NCBI GenBank assembly: GCA_023145575.1
Contig: JAGLDN010000075.1
Coordinates: 1-34,392, forward strand
Source of the DNA: Psychromonas sp.
GTDB lineage: Bacteria; Pseudomonadota; Gammaproteobacteria; Enterobacterales; Psychromonadaceae
Length of the DNA stretch: 34,392 nucleotides
Direction of reading: 5' to 3'
The notes under the pieces: generated by a model
Databases searched by the model: none
What the model was told of the DNA's origin: nothing
The model's input: the letters and a program-made list of their open reading frames with translations, nothing else
Shown: piece by piece, positions 26,317 through 34,392 of the stretch
Layout of the letters: each line of letters starts with the position of its first letter
Numbering within the stretch: the first letter of the stretch is position 1
Position numbers and translations under genes: made by a program

Positions 26317-26651
26317 ACCACGCAAGGCTTTCGCAACCATGCACCTGGCAAGCAGGTTTTTTTATTTTCAAGCAATAATCATAATTTATACCATTCCGAT
26401 TAATAAAGTAGTGAGAATTTGCGTAGAGAAAATAGCTAAAAGCAAGGCGCATGATTGAGTAATAGCTGGCTATTGCGATTGAGTGCAACGAAGATATTAG
26501 TTATTTTAACCATTAAAAAAATGAGAAAATACTTAGGCGGATTGGTATTATTTCCTAATTCAATCATTAATCTAAATTGTTTATCCCACCCTTTCTTTTC
26601 AAAAACTGCGCGAGTAATGTCTCTATACCCGTAACCAATTAAAGTTTTCAT
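26317..26651 (-). pseudogene. Truncated sufE remnant split by a MITE
   Basis: From ATG at 26651 the minus strand reads MKTLIGYGYRD, then KKGWDKQFRLMIELGN, closely matching the intact SufE start. A 159-bp insertion follows, then further sufE sequence with one stop and a frameshift, recovering QVHGCESLAW before similarity fades near 26317. The 3' half of the gene is absent. Its ATG overlaps the mrcB stop in an ATGA, suggesting an ancestral mrcB-sufE operon. Nucleotide identity to the intact sufE (16341-16760) is roughly 80% by eye. Confidence 0.85.
26389..26547. mobile_element. MITE, about 159 bp, inside the sufE remnant
   Basis: The ends are TACCATTCCG and CGGATTGGTA, imperfect 10-bp inverted repeats, flanked by TTA (or TTAT) duplications at 26386 and 26548. 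Removing the insert and one duplication restores alignment with the intact sufE, which defines both boundaries. It encodes nothing. The interior (GCAAGGCGCATGATTGAGTA and GCTATTGCGATTGAGTGCAA) resembles MITEs I associate with marine gammaproteobacteria. Confidence 0.85.
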
Positions 26652-28687
26652 TGTCCAGCCTTTTCATTCATATAATAAGAAAATAAAACCAGCGCTCCGC
26701 TGCTACCCGTTAATCCAATACTTTTATCATTATCATTTCCGACCCAAATAGACAGCATTTGAGAATCATCAAAACCAACAAACCAACTATCGATCAGTTG
26801 ACTACTTGAACCTGTTTTACCATAAAAATTACCCTCAGGATTTCGCCAGCGCAAACTTCGTGCAGTCCCTGTTTGAGTAACCTCATGCAACATACTATTG
26901 AGAGATTCTATCACGGAGGCAGAAAATATTTGTTTAAATTGATTTGTTCGTGTATAGAGTAATTCGCCCTCGCTTGAGGTTATCCCGCGGATCATTGATA
27001 ACTTTTTATATCGCCCTTGCATTGCGATCGGCTGATACATTTGCGCGACTTGAAAAGGAGATAATGACAAACTACCTAGCACTAGAGAAGGATAAGATTT
27101 GATATTTTGATTAATACCCATTTTATGCAAATTCGCAATAACGCGATGCAATCCAACTTGCATGCCTAAATTAACTGTCGGCACGTTGAGTGAATATGCT
27201 AACGCGTAGGATAAACTCACCTCGCCTCTGTATTTACGATCATAGTTTTTAGGCACCCAACTTTGACCTTCTGAACTTGTTAAAACAATTCGTTTATCAC
27301 TTAATATCGAATCGTGCGTATAGCCATGTTCAAGTGCCGTTAAATAAACAGCAGGTTTTACTAGCGATCCAATGGGGCGTTTTGCATATAATGCGCGATT
27401 AAATCCGCTAAATTTAACCTCTTTCCCAGAGACTATCGCGCGAATTTCAGCGTATTTCCTGTCGCTCACCACAATTGCAGCTTGTAAATTATTTTGACCT
27501 TTCCTTTTGATACGTTTAATGCCGTTTATAACCGCTATTTCTGCATCTTTTTGTGCAATAGGATCAATAGAGGTAAAAATAGAAAGCCCGCTTTGCTTTA
27601 GGACGCTGCCTGGGACTTGATCTTTAAGCTCGCGCTCTAACAAGCCAAGAAAAGCAGGGTTTGAGCGTTGATTAAGGGCGTGCATATCACTTACATTCAA
27701 CGCCTCTTTCACAGCATATTGATATTGCCCTTTATTTATCAGGTTATTTTGAACCATTAAACGCAGCACTAAATTACGACGTGCTAAAGCCCGTTTTGGG
27801 TTTCGCCTTGGATTATAATAAGATGGCCCTTTAATAATGGCAACAAGAAAAGCCATTTGATCAACACGCAATTCATTTATTGGGCGCGAAAAATAAAAGT
27901 CACTAGCAAGCCCAATACCATACACGCCTTTTCTTCCGTTTTGGGCTAAATACACCTCATTCAAATAAGCTTCTAATAGCCTATTTTTGCTGTATTGTTG
28001 ATTTAGCAATACAGCGAGATAAGCCTCAGTAAACTTTCGCCATAAAGTGCGTTTCCCCGTTAAAAATAAATTCTTGGCAAGTTGTTGCGTTATGGTACTC
28101 CCCCCTTCAACTGTATGCCCTGCTTTAAAATTAGCAATAAATGCCCGCAATATCGCAACGGGAGAGATCCCTTCATTACGGTAATAGTCCCTATCTTCCA
28201 ACAATAGAAGCGTATTAATAAACAACCTAGGAATTTTGTTAAAAGGGACAAAAACACGGTCTTGAGCTTTACTTTCACACAAACGAGCTAATAATAAAGG
28301 ATCAAATCGCAACGCAGTCCATTGTTTATTAGCGCTCTTAATTGAAACAACTTTACCATCATAAAAACGAATGCTGACTTTCAATTCTCCTTGAGCCGTA
28401 TCTGGAAAATCAAAACCTCGTCGATAAACAATCACCATATTTTTTTGGACAGCAAACTGTCCTATAGCTTGCACAGTATGAACTGGACGATAATTTAACT
28501 GCTTAAGCGCTTTAATAAATACTTTTTTAGGGAGTTTGTTGCCTATTTCAACGGTTAACGGTAATCCAAACACTTGCGCAGGTAAATCTCGCCTTTGTCT
28601 CTCTAATTTACCCTTCATTGTTTGATCAAGGTAAATTCCCATTAATAAAAGAAATGCAATAATGCCCAGCATTGCTGCGCATGTCAC
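26648..28687 (-). CDS. mrcB: Penicillin-binding protein 1B (bifunctional)
   Basis: A class A PBP that polymerises glycan strands and cross-links peptides in the periplasm. After a membrane helix (about 5-20, ending GIYLDQ) comes a UB2H-like domain (about 40-105, LpoB docking in E. coli). The glycosyltransferase domain has LEDRDYY (Glu164) and GGSTITQQLAKNLFL. The transpeptidase has SLVK (Ser441, Lys444), SLN (499-501) and KTGS (624-627). The C-terminal tail of E. coli PBP1B (about 90 residues) is missing, but that part is not conserved. The GTG at 28687 is the only standard start after an in-frame stop, yet basic residues typical of the cytoplasmic tail are encoded upstream in frame (KSQVRKKNIKSTFKQ), so translation may begin at an ATT at 28732. 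Confidence 0.93.
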   Translation of the reverse strand: MTCAAMLGIIAFLLLMGIYLDQTMKGKLERQRRDLPAQVFGLPLTVEIGNKLPKKVFIKALKQLNYRPVHTVQAIGQFAVQKNMVIVYRRGFDFPDTAQGELKVSIRFYDGKVVSIKSANKQWTALRFDPLLLARLCESKAQDRVFVPFNKIPRLFINTLLLLEDRDYYRNEGISPVAILRAFIANFKAGHTVEGGSTITQQLAKNLFLTGKRTLWRKFTEAYLAVLLNQQYSKNRLLEAYLNEVYLAQNGRKGVYGIGLASDFYFSRPINELRVDQMAFLVAIIKGPSYYNPRRNPKRALARRNLVLRLMVQNNLINKGQYQYAVKEALNVSDMHALNQRSNPAFLGLLERELKDQVPGSVLKQSGLSIFTSIDPIAQKDAEIAVINGIKRIKRKGQNNLQAAIVVSDRKYAEIRAIVSGKEVKFSGFNRALYAKRPIGSLVKPAVYLTALEHGYTHDSILSDKRIVLTSSEGQSWVPKNYDRKYRGEVSLSYALAYSLNVPTVNLGMQVGLHRVIANLHKMGINQNIKSYPSLVLGSLSLSPFQVAQMYQPIAMQGRYKKLSMIRGITSSEGELLYTRTNQFKQIFSASVIESLNSMLHEVTQTGTARSLRWRNPEGNFYGKTGSSSQLIDSWFVGFDDSQMLSIWVGNDNDKSIGLTGSSGALVLFSYYMNEKAGQ

Positions 28688-29491
28688 TTTCCAAAGAAAA
28701 GTAAGAATGGTCTGCTTGAAGGTTGATTTAATATTTTTCTTCCTAACTTGGCTTTTTACCTTGTGATTTGCATTCGAATTCTTATTTTAAACGCAAGCCA
28801 CCTTACAAGGTAAAACAGCTCGGCAAATTATCTGCGAATACATAGCTTAATATTTACGCCCATATGACGTAAAATGAAAAGTATACAAGTAAAACGACAA
28901 GCTCCGCGAATTGTTGCTAGACTAAATGTTGTACCATTGCTGGACATCGGGGCTGAAGCATGTTAAAAGATCTTTGATTTAGCCTTATAAATCTTTTATT
29001 TTAAGATAACATGGGTATAAATTATACTGTTCGAATTAATCAAACATCAGCAAATAATCCGCATTTGATTCAAGTTCCCTTTGTAACATTTGCGTTAAAA
29101 CACCTTCTGCTCAAGTCTTAATAATTAACGATGTGATTAATAATGAATTTAGTGGTCATTTCAATGGCTTATGCAAACCAGCCTGCCAGCTGCAAGCCTT
29201 TTCCTCATAAATGCCACAAACTATTCGAAGCAATTCACAGCGTAAGAGGAGCAAACTTGACAAAAATGTAGTAGAGCGTCATCATCTAGCTCTAAAAATT
29301 TACTGTGTCATTTAATCGCGTAAACATCAGCACATTAAATACCAATCACACTAAAATAAGTGATTAATCTTAAACGTTAACATGAGTTACTTCTGTATAA
29401 TATTTGTAAATAATATTAATACAAATAATATAAAACCGTTTAATATATCACTAAAAATAATATTATTGCTTTCAATATAAAGGAAAAAAAT
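28688..29491. repeat. mrcB-dksA gap: repeat element and AT-rich leader
   Basis: An inverted-repeat element spans about 28851-29022, with ends TTTACGCCCATATGACGT and AGATAACATGGGTATAAA. 29023-29390 has no intact gene; a plus-strand frame near 29140-29270 (VVISMAYANQPASCKPF) is short and unrecognised. 29395-29480 is very AT-rich and probably holds the dksA promoter. The hrpB, ligT and sfsA genes that lie here in E. coli are absent. Confidence 0.5.
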
Positions 29492-29941
29492 ATGCTTGCA
29501 AGCAAAGAAAAAAAAACTCTCGGAATTTTAGCCCTCGCCGGTGTTGAGCCTTATAAAGAAAAACCTAAAGAAGAATATATGAATCAAGCTCAACGCGATC
29601 ACTTTACCTCGATATTAGAAGCATGGAGGATACAATTACGTATCGAAGTTGAACGTACGGTTGATCACATGAAAGATGAAGCAGCAAACTTCCCTGATCC
29701 AGTTGACAGGGCTGCGCAAGAAGAAGAATTTAGTCTTGAACTGCGAGCACGAGATCGCGAACGACGGCTGATAAGAAAAATAGAAAAAACATTAAGTAAA
29801 ATTGAAAGTGATGATTTCGGTTTTTGTCAATGCTGTGGCATCGAAATTGGCATTCGACGCCTAGAAGCTCGTCCAACTGCTGACTTATGCATCGACTGTA
29901 AAACATTAGATGAAATTAAAGAAAAGCAAAATATAGGCTAA
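29492..29941 (+). CDS. dksA: RNA polymerase-binding transcription factor DksA
   Basis: DksA binds the secondary channel of RNA polymerase and, with ppGpp, adjusts rRNA and amino-acid operon transcription. 149 aa against 151 in E. coli, with close identity. The coiled-coil tip has [14 protein letters not shown] (Asp69 and Asp72 match the E. coli tip acids). The zinc finger uses Cys112, Cys115, Cys133 and Cys136 ([26 protein letters not shown]). AAAGGAAAAAAAT precedes the ATG. It heads the conserved dksA-gluQ-pcnB-folK order. Confidence 0.98.
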   Translation: MLASKEKKTLGILALAGVEPYKEKPKEEYMNQAQRDHFTSILEAWRIQLRIEVERTVDHMKDEAANFPDPVDRAAQEEEFSLELRARDRERRLIRKIEKTLSKIESDDFGFCQCCGIEIGIRRLEARPTADLCIDCKTLDEIKEKQNIG

Positions 29942-30613
29942 GGATATATTTCCATGTGACGTAGCCTTATTTTAGCTCGAATGACAGATCAAAGCACAAC
30001 ATAATGTCTATCAACGATTAGCGAAAATTTTCGTTGATCGTTAAAGCTAACGGAAAATGTTAATAATTATATAGTTATTCTATTTTCAATATTGTAACGC
30101 TGAGCATGTTATCGAGCCTTGCTCCACGGCCTTAACTACTTGCACCCATCCAGCTCGTTATTGAATTTCGACTGAGTACGAAAATTACAAATTGACGAAT
30201 TTATTTTAATTCGACTTTTGGTGATTAACGCAGTTAATCATCGATAGGGCAATTTTATGCCTAGCACCTTGGTACTATTTCCCCTGCTGAATTTGACTTT
30301 TTACGTTACGTAGGTATAAATCTTAAAAAAGGACTAACAACATTTGCTTTAAAAACGAAGCTTTATATCAAATCACAAAAATCAGCTATTTAATTATTGT
30401 ATGGGCAATTTTATATAGAATGCCTTGGTACAATTTGCGATCTAACTGTTAATCTTTTCGTCGCATGAGTATTTACCCATTACCAGTTAAGGATCCTTGT
30501 TCTGAGATCTAGTTCAGTTGCTGACAAATTTTTATAAATTGCCTTGGATCTGACCCTATTTATCAACCACTAGTGCTTGCTAATATTCCCCTCTTTAAAT
30601 AGGAAACAAAAAG
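29942..30613. repeat. dksA-gluQ gap with full-length dispersed repeat
   Basis: About 29945-30320 is bounded by ATATTTCCATGTGACGTAG and TTTTACGTTACGTAGGTATA, inverted relative to each other. Inside are GACAGATCAAAGCACAACAT, a hairpin CGATTAGCGAAAATTTTCGTTGATCG, and the GTGATTAACGCAGTTAATCATC palindrome with GGGCAATTTTATGCC. A second partial copy of the last module lies at about 30385-30485. No gene seen. Confidence 0.65.
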
Positions 30614-31480
30614 TTGAAATATATAGGACGTTTTGCCCCCTCTCCATCAGGCCCGCTTCATTTTGGATCATTGGTTACCGCCGTGGCTAGTTATTTACAA
30701 GCTAAATCAAAAAACGGACTATGGCACGTCCGCATTGAAGATATTGACCCGCCACGAGAATTCAATGGAGCCGCAGAAGATATTCTCAACACCTTACTTA
30801 CCTATCAATTGCAGTGGGATGGTGAATTGGTATATCAGAGCCAACAAACAAAACGCTATCAACGGATCTTAAATTATCTACAAGAAAACGACTTCAGCTA
30901 TTATTGCCAATGCACGCGAAAAATAATCAAACAGCAAGGCGGCTTTTATCTAGGGGGCTGTAAAAACAAACATCTTTTAAAAAACAATAACGCACAGCGT
31001 ATTAATTTAAGTCGACTCGATATAGCAATTGATCACTTCCATGATCAACTTCACGGGAGGATCAATACGCCTATCAACGATGATTTTATCATCAAACGGA
31101 AAGATGGACTTTATGCTTACAATCTTGCGGTTGTCCTAGATGATATAAACCAAAACATTACTGAAATTGTTCGTGGTGCTGATTTAATAGAAACGACTAC
31201 AAAACAACTCTCTCTTTACAAGATATTAGATAAGCCTGCGCCTACTTATCTTCATTTGCCATTAGTTATAACCGCGTCTGGAAAAAAACTCTCAAAACAA
31301 AATAAAGCACAGGCAATTAGCAAAATCAATGCTCCTGAAACATTATGTCGGGCCCTTACTTTTTTAGGTCAAAACCCACCACAGAGTCTATCTTCTAAAA
31401 GTTGCTTAAAAATACTACATTGGGCTGTTATTCATTGGAATTTAAATAAAATACCAAAAAAAAATGAAATTCAATCTTAA
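30614..31480 (+). CDS. gluQ: Glutamyl-Q tRNA(Asp) synthetase
   Basis: GluQRS, a truncated GluRS paralogue that attaches glutamate to the queuosine base of tRNA-Asp. It is 288 aa and lacks an anticodon-binding domain, as the family does. Motifs are RFAPSPSGPLHFGSLVTA (HIGH region), IEDIDPPRE, a zinc site Cys98, Cys100, Tyr112, Cys116, DDFIIKRKDGLYAYNLAVV and KKLSK at 224-228 (KMSKS equivalent). The start is a TTG at 30614 with AGGAAACAAAAAG upstream; MKYIGRFAPS is exactly the expected N-terminus. It follows dksA as in E. coli, though with a 672-base repeat-filled gap. Confidence 0.96.
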   Translation: MKYIGRFAPSPSGPLHFGSLVTAVASYLQAKSKNGLWHVRIEDIDPPREFNGAAEDILNTLLTYQLQWDGELVYQSQQTKRYQRILNYLQENDFSYYCQCTRKIIKQQGGFYLGGCKNKHLLKNNNAQRINLSRLDIAIDHFHDQLHGRINTPINDDFIIKRKDGLYAYNLAVVLDDINQNITEIVRGADLIETTTKQLSLYKILDKPAPTYLHLPLVITASGKKLSKQNKAQAISKINAPETLCRALTFLGQNPPQSLSSKSCLKILHWAVIHWNLNKIPKKNEIQS

Positions 31481-31550
31481 ATATTATTTGTAATTCATCA
31501 AATGCACACATAAAATGAACACTTATAATAATCCTATTTCGAAATGCAAT

Positions 31551-31575
31551 GCCAGAACGCCAGAACGCCAGAACG
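31551..31575. repeat. 8-bp tandem repeat, three copies
   Basis: GCCAGAAC three times in a row followed by G, in the gluQ-pcnB gap. Short and probably replication slippage. Confidence 0.9.
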
Positions 31576-31630
31576 GTAAATTGTACGCGTACACGAAGCA
31601 TACATTCAGTGATAATCCAACGAGGATAAA

Positions 31631-33025
31631 ATTATTAAACGATTAAAAAGTTTCGTTAAGAAGGTGTTTTCTTACAAGAATAAAATAGCACATCGTAAAA
31701 AAATAACTGCCCCAAAAAAAATCTGTACTAAAAATAACGCCTATGAAAAATACAAAATTCCACGCAGTGAACATTCAATTTCGCGCGATAATATTGATCC
31801 CAATGCATTAAAGGTTTTATATCGATTACATAAAGCGGGTTATAGGGCATTACTTGTCGGAGGTGGTGTGCGGGATATTCTGCTGGGAAAAACACCCAAA
31901 GATTTTGATATCACAACGGATGCTACGCCTGAAGAAGTCAAGGCAATTTTTAAAAACTGTCGCTTAATTGGGCGACGTTTTCGTCTGGCACATATTTTAT
32001 TTGGATACAATATTATCGAAGTAGCAACCTTTCGCGGGCCACATAACGATCAACACCTGAAAGATAAACACATATCAAAGCAATCACAAGATGGCATGTT
32101 GTTAAGAGATAATGTCTACGGCACAATGAAAGAAGATGCAGAGCGTCGTGATTTTACTATTAATGCGTTATATTATGATATTGCTGATTTCTCTATCTAT
32201 GACTTTTGTGATGGAATGAAAGATCTTGAAAGTAACAAACTAAAGCTGATTGGAGAGCCTAATGTACGTTATCGCGAAGATCCTGTTCGTATGCTGCGAG
32301 CCATTCGCTTTGCCGGTAAATTAGATTTTAAGCTTACAGAGGATGTTTATGAGCCCATCAAGCAGTTAGCACCCTTATTACAGGATATTCCTGCGGCGAG
32401 GCATTTCGATGAAGTCATTAAACTTTTACTCTCAGGTCACGGACTTATCACCTATCGGATGCTAAAAGAATATCAACTATTTCAAATATTATTTCCCATT
32501 TTATTTAAAAACTGTGAATATGACAAATCAAATCACATGATCGAGCAAGCCCTTATTGATAGTGATAACCGTATTGAGCAAAATAAACGAATTACACCTG
32601 CTTATATATATGCAGTCATACTTTGGTACCCACTTGATCACCGAGCAAAGACAATGAGCATTCAAAATAGCACTGATTACTACCATGAGTTTTTGCGTGC
32701 AACAAGCGAAATATTAAAAGAGCAACTGCAAATGATTGCAATCCCAAGACGATTTACCACCACCATTCGTGATATTTGGATATTACAGCTCCGTTTACCT
32801 CGCAATTGCGGTAAACGCGCACATAAAATTTACCAGCATATAAAATTTAGAGCTGGTTTTGACTTTTTATCACTACGAGCAAAAATCGAGCAAACGCCAG
32901 AGCTTATTGATCTCACGCAATGGTGGGAAAAATATCAAGAACAACATCCCTTGCCTAAGCATAACCATTCTCGGAAAATGTTGAACAACACATCTACGGA
33001 AAATGAAACAACGAACGAAAACTAA
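31631..33025 (+). CDS. pcnB: Poly(A) polymerase I, with probable ATT start
   Basis: PcnB adds 3' poly(A) tails that promote RNA decay. Counted from ATT at 31631 it has 464 codons, against 465 aa for E. coli. Active-site motifs: VGGGVRDILLGKTPKDFDIT with catalytic Asp91 and Asp93, then RRFRLAHILFG, EDAERRDFTINALYYD and YREDPVRMLRAIRFAGKLDF. The first standard start is GTG at 31664, but the codons before it read IIKRLKSFVKKV, aligning residue by residue with the E. coli N-terminus (MFTRVANFCRKV), where the initiation codon is AUU. A GAGGA site lies just upstream of the ATT and an in-frame TAA is at 31613, with no ATG, GTG or TTG between. AUU initiation limits PcnB synthesis in E. coli and probably does so here. 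The long basic C-terminal tail of E. coli is shorter. Confidence 0.95.
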   Translation: MIKRLKSFVKKVFSYKNKIAHRKKITAPKKICTKNNAYEKYKIPRSEHSISRDNIDPNALKVLYRLHKAGYRALLVGGGVRDILLGKTPKDFDITTDATPEEVKAIFKNCRLIGRRFRLAHILFGYNIIEVATFRGPHNDQHLKDKHISKQSQDGMLLRDNVYGTMKEDAERRDFTINALYYDIADFSIYDFCDGMKDLESNKLKLIGEPNVRYREDPVRMLRAIRFAGKLDFKLTEDVYEPIKQLAPLLQDIPAARHFDEVIKLLLSGHGLITYRMLKEYQLFQILFPILFKNCEYDKSNHMIEQALIDSDNRIEQNKRITPAYIYAVILWYPLDHRAKTMSIQNSTDYYHEFLRATSEILKEQLQMIAIPRRFTTTIRDIWILQLRLPRNCGKRAHKIYQHIKFRAGFDFLSLRAKIEQTPELIDLTQWWEKYQEQHPLPKHNHSRKMLNNTSTENETTNEN

Positions 33026-33029
33026 GATA

Positions 33030-33581
33030 ATGATTAGCTACATTGCCATCGGTAGTAATCAAGACGATCCAATTAAGCAACTTGCACTTGCCATCTGTGC
33101 TATGGATAAAATCGCAAATACTAGCATGCTTGCGCAATCTTCTTTTTATTATAGCACCCCCATGGGACCACAGGATCAACCCGATTACGTGAATGCAGTC
33201 GTTAAGATCAAAACAAATTTGTTACCCCTTAAATTACTTGATAAGTTACAAAAAATAGAGATTTCACAAGGTCGTATTAGAAAAAAAGAACGCTGGGCAT
33301 CACGCAATTTGGATCTTGATATTCTTTTATGCGATGATCTTATAATTAATCATCCAAGACTGACTGTGCCACATTATGGAATGAAAGTAAGAGCATTTGT
33401 TCTTTACCCGCTTTTTGAAATTGATGAAAATATTAAATTGCCAGATGGTAGTTTGGCATCGCAATTATTAACTAAATGTGATTTGAGTTGCCTCACGAAA
33501 ATATGTCCCATTGATCATGTAAACAATCATACTAAACCAATAACATTAAATTTATCATCAAATGTTATACAAAAAAAATAA
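33030..33581 (+). CDS. folK: HPPK (6-hydroxymethyl-7,8-dihydropterin pyrophosphokinase)
   Basis: FolK transfers pyrophosphate from ATP to the pterin in folate synthesis. 183 aa from ATG at 33030 (MISYIAIGSNQDDP), which matches the usual N-terminus; an in-frame ATG at 33003 inside pcnB would add nine residues. Conserved blocks: SSFYYSTPMGPQDQPDYVNA, QGRIRKKERWASRNLDLDIL and HPRLTVPHYGMKVRAFVLYP. E. coli has RWGPRTLDLDI, so Trp-Ala replaces Trp-Gly. The C-terminus extends about 25 residues past the E. coli end with no recognised motif. It begins 4 bases after pcnB, so they are an operon. Confidence 0.96.
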   Translation: MISYIAIGSNQDDPIKQLALAICAMDKIANTSMLAQSSFYYSTPMGPQDQPDYVNAVVKIKTNLLPLKLLDKLQKIEISQGRIRKKERWASRNLDLDILLCDDLIINHPRLTVPHYGMKVRAFVLYPLFEIDENIKLPDGSLASQLLTKCDLSCLTKICPIDHVNNHTKPITLNLSSNVIQKK

Positions 33582-33937
33582 GTGAATTTTAGCTGTTACC
33601 TTTATATAACCATGTGACGTAAAAATGCATTGTCTTACTTTAGGATCGAATGTCAGACCAAAGCACAACATTCAGCGTAGAACGACTAGTCTTCAACTTT
33701 ATGCTTTCCAGTCCGCAAACAAGTCAGATTCAACCGCCAAATGCATAATCGTCATACCGCTAGTGCTAGCATATGTTTATCATTATTTCGAATGGTGCTT
33801 GGTAAAAAATGGCTTTTCTGCCTATTATTTAACTGAATTAAATTGCTACGAACAGCTTCATCGTGGATCAGTTTAAAATCTGCAGATTTAGACCCATTAC
33901 ACTCGAAGATGCAGGTTTCAGGTGTGATGGGTATATC
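33582..33937. repeat. Intergenic repeats after folK
   Basis: From about 33604 a repeat copy reads TATAACCATGTGACGTAAAA, then GGATCGAATGTCAGACCAAA and GCACAACATTCAGCG. At 33891-33936 a short inverted pair, ACCCATTACACT and AGGTGTGATGGGT, is a miniature version of the element at 3559-3841. Short ORFs here are not credible genes. Confidence 0.55.
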
Positions 33938-34357
33938 ACCTCGCTTTCCTGCGCAGGAATGTGTTGAGATCCCCACATTGCCTTTTATCTTTCCAAACGA
34001 ACTTATAGATTGTTTCATGGCTGACTTTAATAGTCTTTTCAATATCACTCTTTAATCGGCCAGTTATTTGCTCGGGGCTTCATTTTTCTTTGAGTTTTGA
34101 TGCAATGTATTCAATCGTTTCAAGCGTCATAACGCGATAGGAAACCGCTCTTGATCGCCTTTTAATTGCTTTGCTATTTCCTGTATAGCGCGATAACCTC
34201 GCTTGCCAATATTGCGTTTCAACTCTCGTGAAATCATTAATTGATGCACACCAAGTTGCTTGGCTATTTTGGTTTGATTTATTGTGCTTTTATTAAGGCC
34301 TGAAAGTTGGTATCTTAGGGGCACAGTCAGTTGTTTCTTTTTTTTCATTATTTGCAT
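33938..34357 (-). pseudogene. IS30-family transposase remnant
   Basis: From ATG at 34348 the minus strand gives MKKKKQLTVPLRYQLSGLNK, then QTKIAKQLGVHQLMISRELK and KRGYRAIQ, the helix-turn-helix of IS30 transposases. After a stop and frameshift near 34130 the family pattern resumes: TLETIEYIASKLKEK, a TGA where Trp is expected, SPEQITGRL, then VSHETIYKFVWKDKR and GDLNTFLRRKAR. Similarity stops at 33938 where an inverted-repeat element abuts. The DDE catalytic core is missing. Confidence 0.85.
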
Positions 34358-34392
34358 CTCTTGTCGGAGGAAAGGTAGTGAATATATATTCA

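Noticed and set aside
29140-29270. Possible sfsA or hrpB remnant between mrcB and dksA
   Set aside because: The short frame does not match either protein as far as I can tell; position alone is not enough.
33625-34055. Two plus-strand ORFs after folK
   Set aside because: They run through repeat copies and antisense to the IS30 remnant, with no recognisable domains.

Overview
The window is an AT-rich chromosomal segment of a gammaproteobacterium. RpoD, TsaD, RpsU, DnaG, DksA and the order mrcB...dksA-gluQ-pcnB-folK all resemble their Escherichia coli counterparts, and the CAU-anticodon tRNA-Ile lies beside rpoD as in E. coli. I cannot name the genus. Long intergenic stretches full of degenerate repeats, two broken insertion sequences, a MITE-split pseudogene and a rearranged rpsU-dnaG-rpoD locus point to a fluid genome, perhaps host-associated or undergoing decay; that last point is inference.

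Layout. 1-380 is the start of a P4-type integrase facing out of the window, next to tRNA-Ile2 (574-650), so an integrative element probably extends to the left. rpoD (933-2810, minus) follows. 2811-4234 is a graveyard of transposase fragments (IS701/IS4-like and IS30-like) and a 283-bp inverted-repeat element. 4235-8687 encodes an RND efflux permease and adaptor. 8896-11090 holds a Wzz-type chain-length regulator and tsaD (both minus). rpsU-yqeY-dnaG (12433-15248, plus) lack the rpoD that usually ends this operon. 15653-16760 carries a periplasmic DUF3108-like protein and sufE (minus), then a small ORF ending in ten Ile-Asn-Ala repeats.

The centrepiece is 17397-26301: ten tightly packed, mostly overlapping plus-strand genes that look like an undescribed ribosomal-peptide (graspetide-like) biosynthesis and export operon. 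In order: a 51-aa Ser/Asp/Gly/Lys-rich precursor followed by a hairpin terminator or attenuator; a secreted Thr/Ser/Asn-rich repeat protein; a stand-alone Lon (S16)-type peptidase domain without an AAA+ motor; an unrecognised protein that may be a degenerate ATP-grasp partner; an ATP-grasp ligase; an ABC exporter; and a MacAB/LolCDE-like tripartite set (ATPase, HlyD-type adaptor, two FtsX-like permeases). A plausible flow is ligation of side chains by the ATP-grasp enzyme, leader processing by the S16 protein, export by the fused ABC protein, and efflux or immunity through the MacAB-like pump. The operon lies between an intact sufE (left) and a truncated sufE remnant (right) in the same orientation, so it probably arrived with a duplication.

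Right of the operon: the sufE remnant split by a MITE; mrcB (PBP1B, minus); then dksA, gluQ (TTG start), pcnB and folK on plus. pcnB appears to begin at an ATT codon exactly where E. coli pcnB does. The window ends in an IS30-family remnant. A degenerate intergenic repeat family with TATACCCAT-type ends recurs in most of the large gaps.
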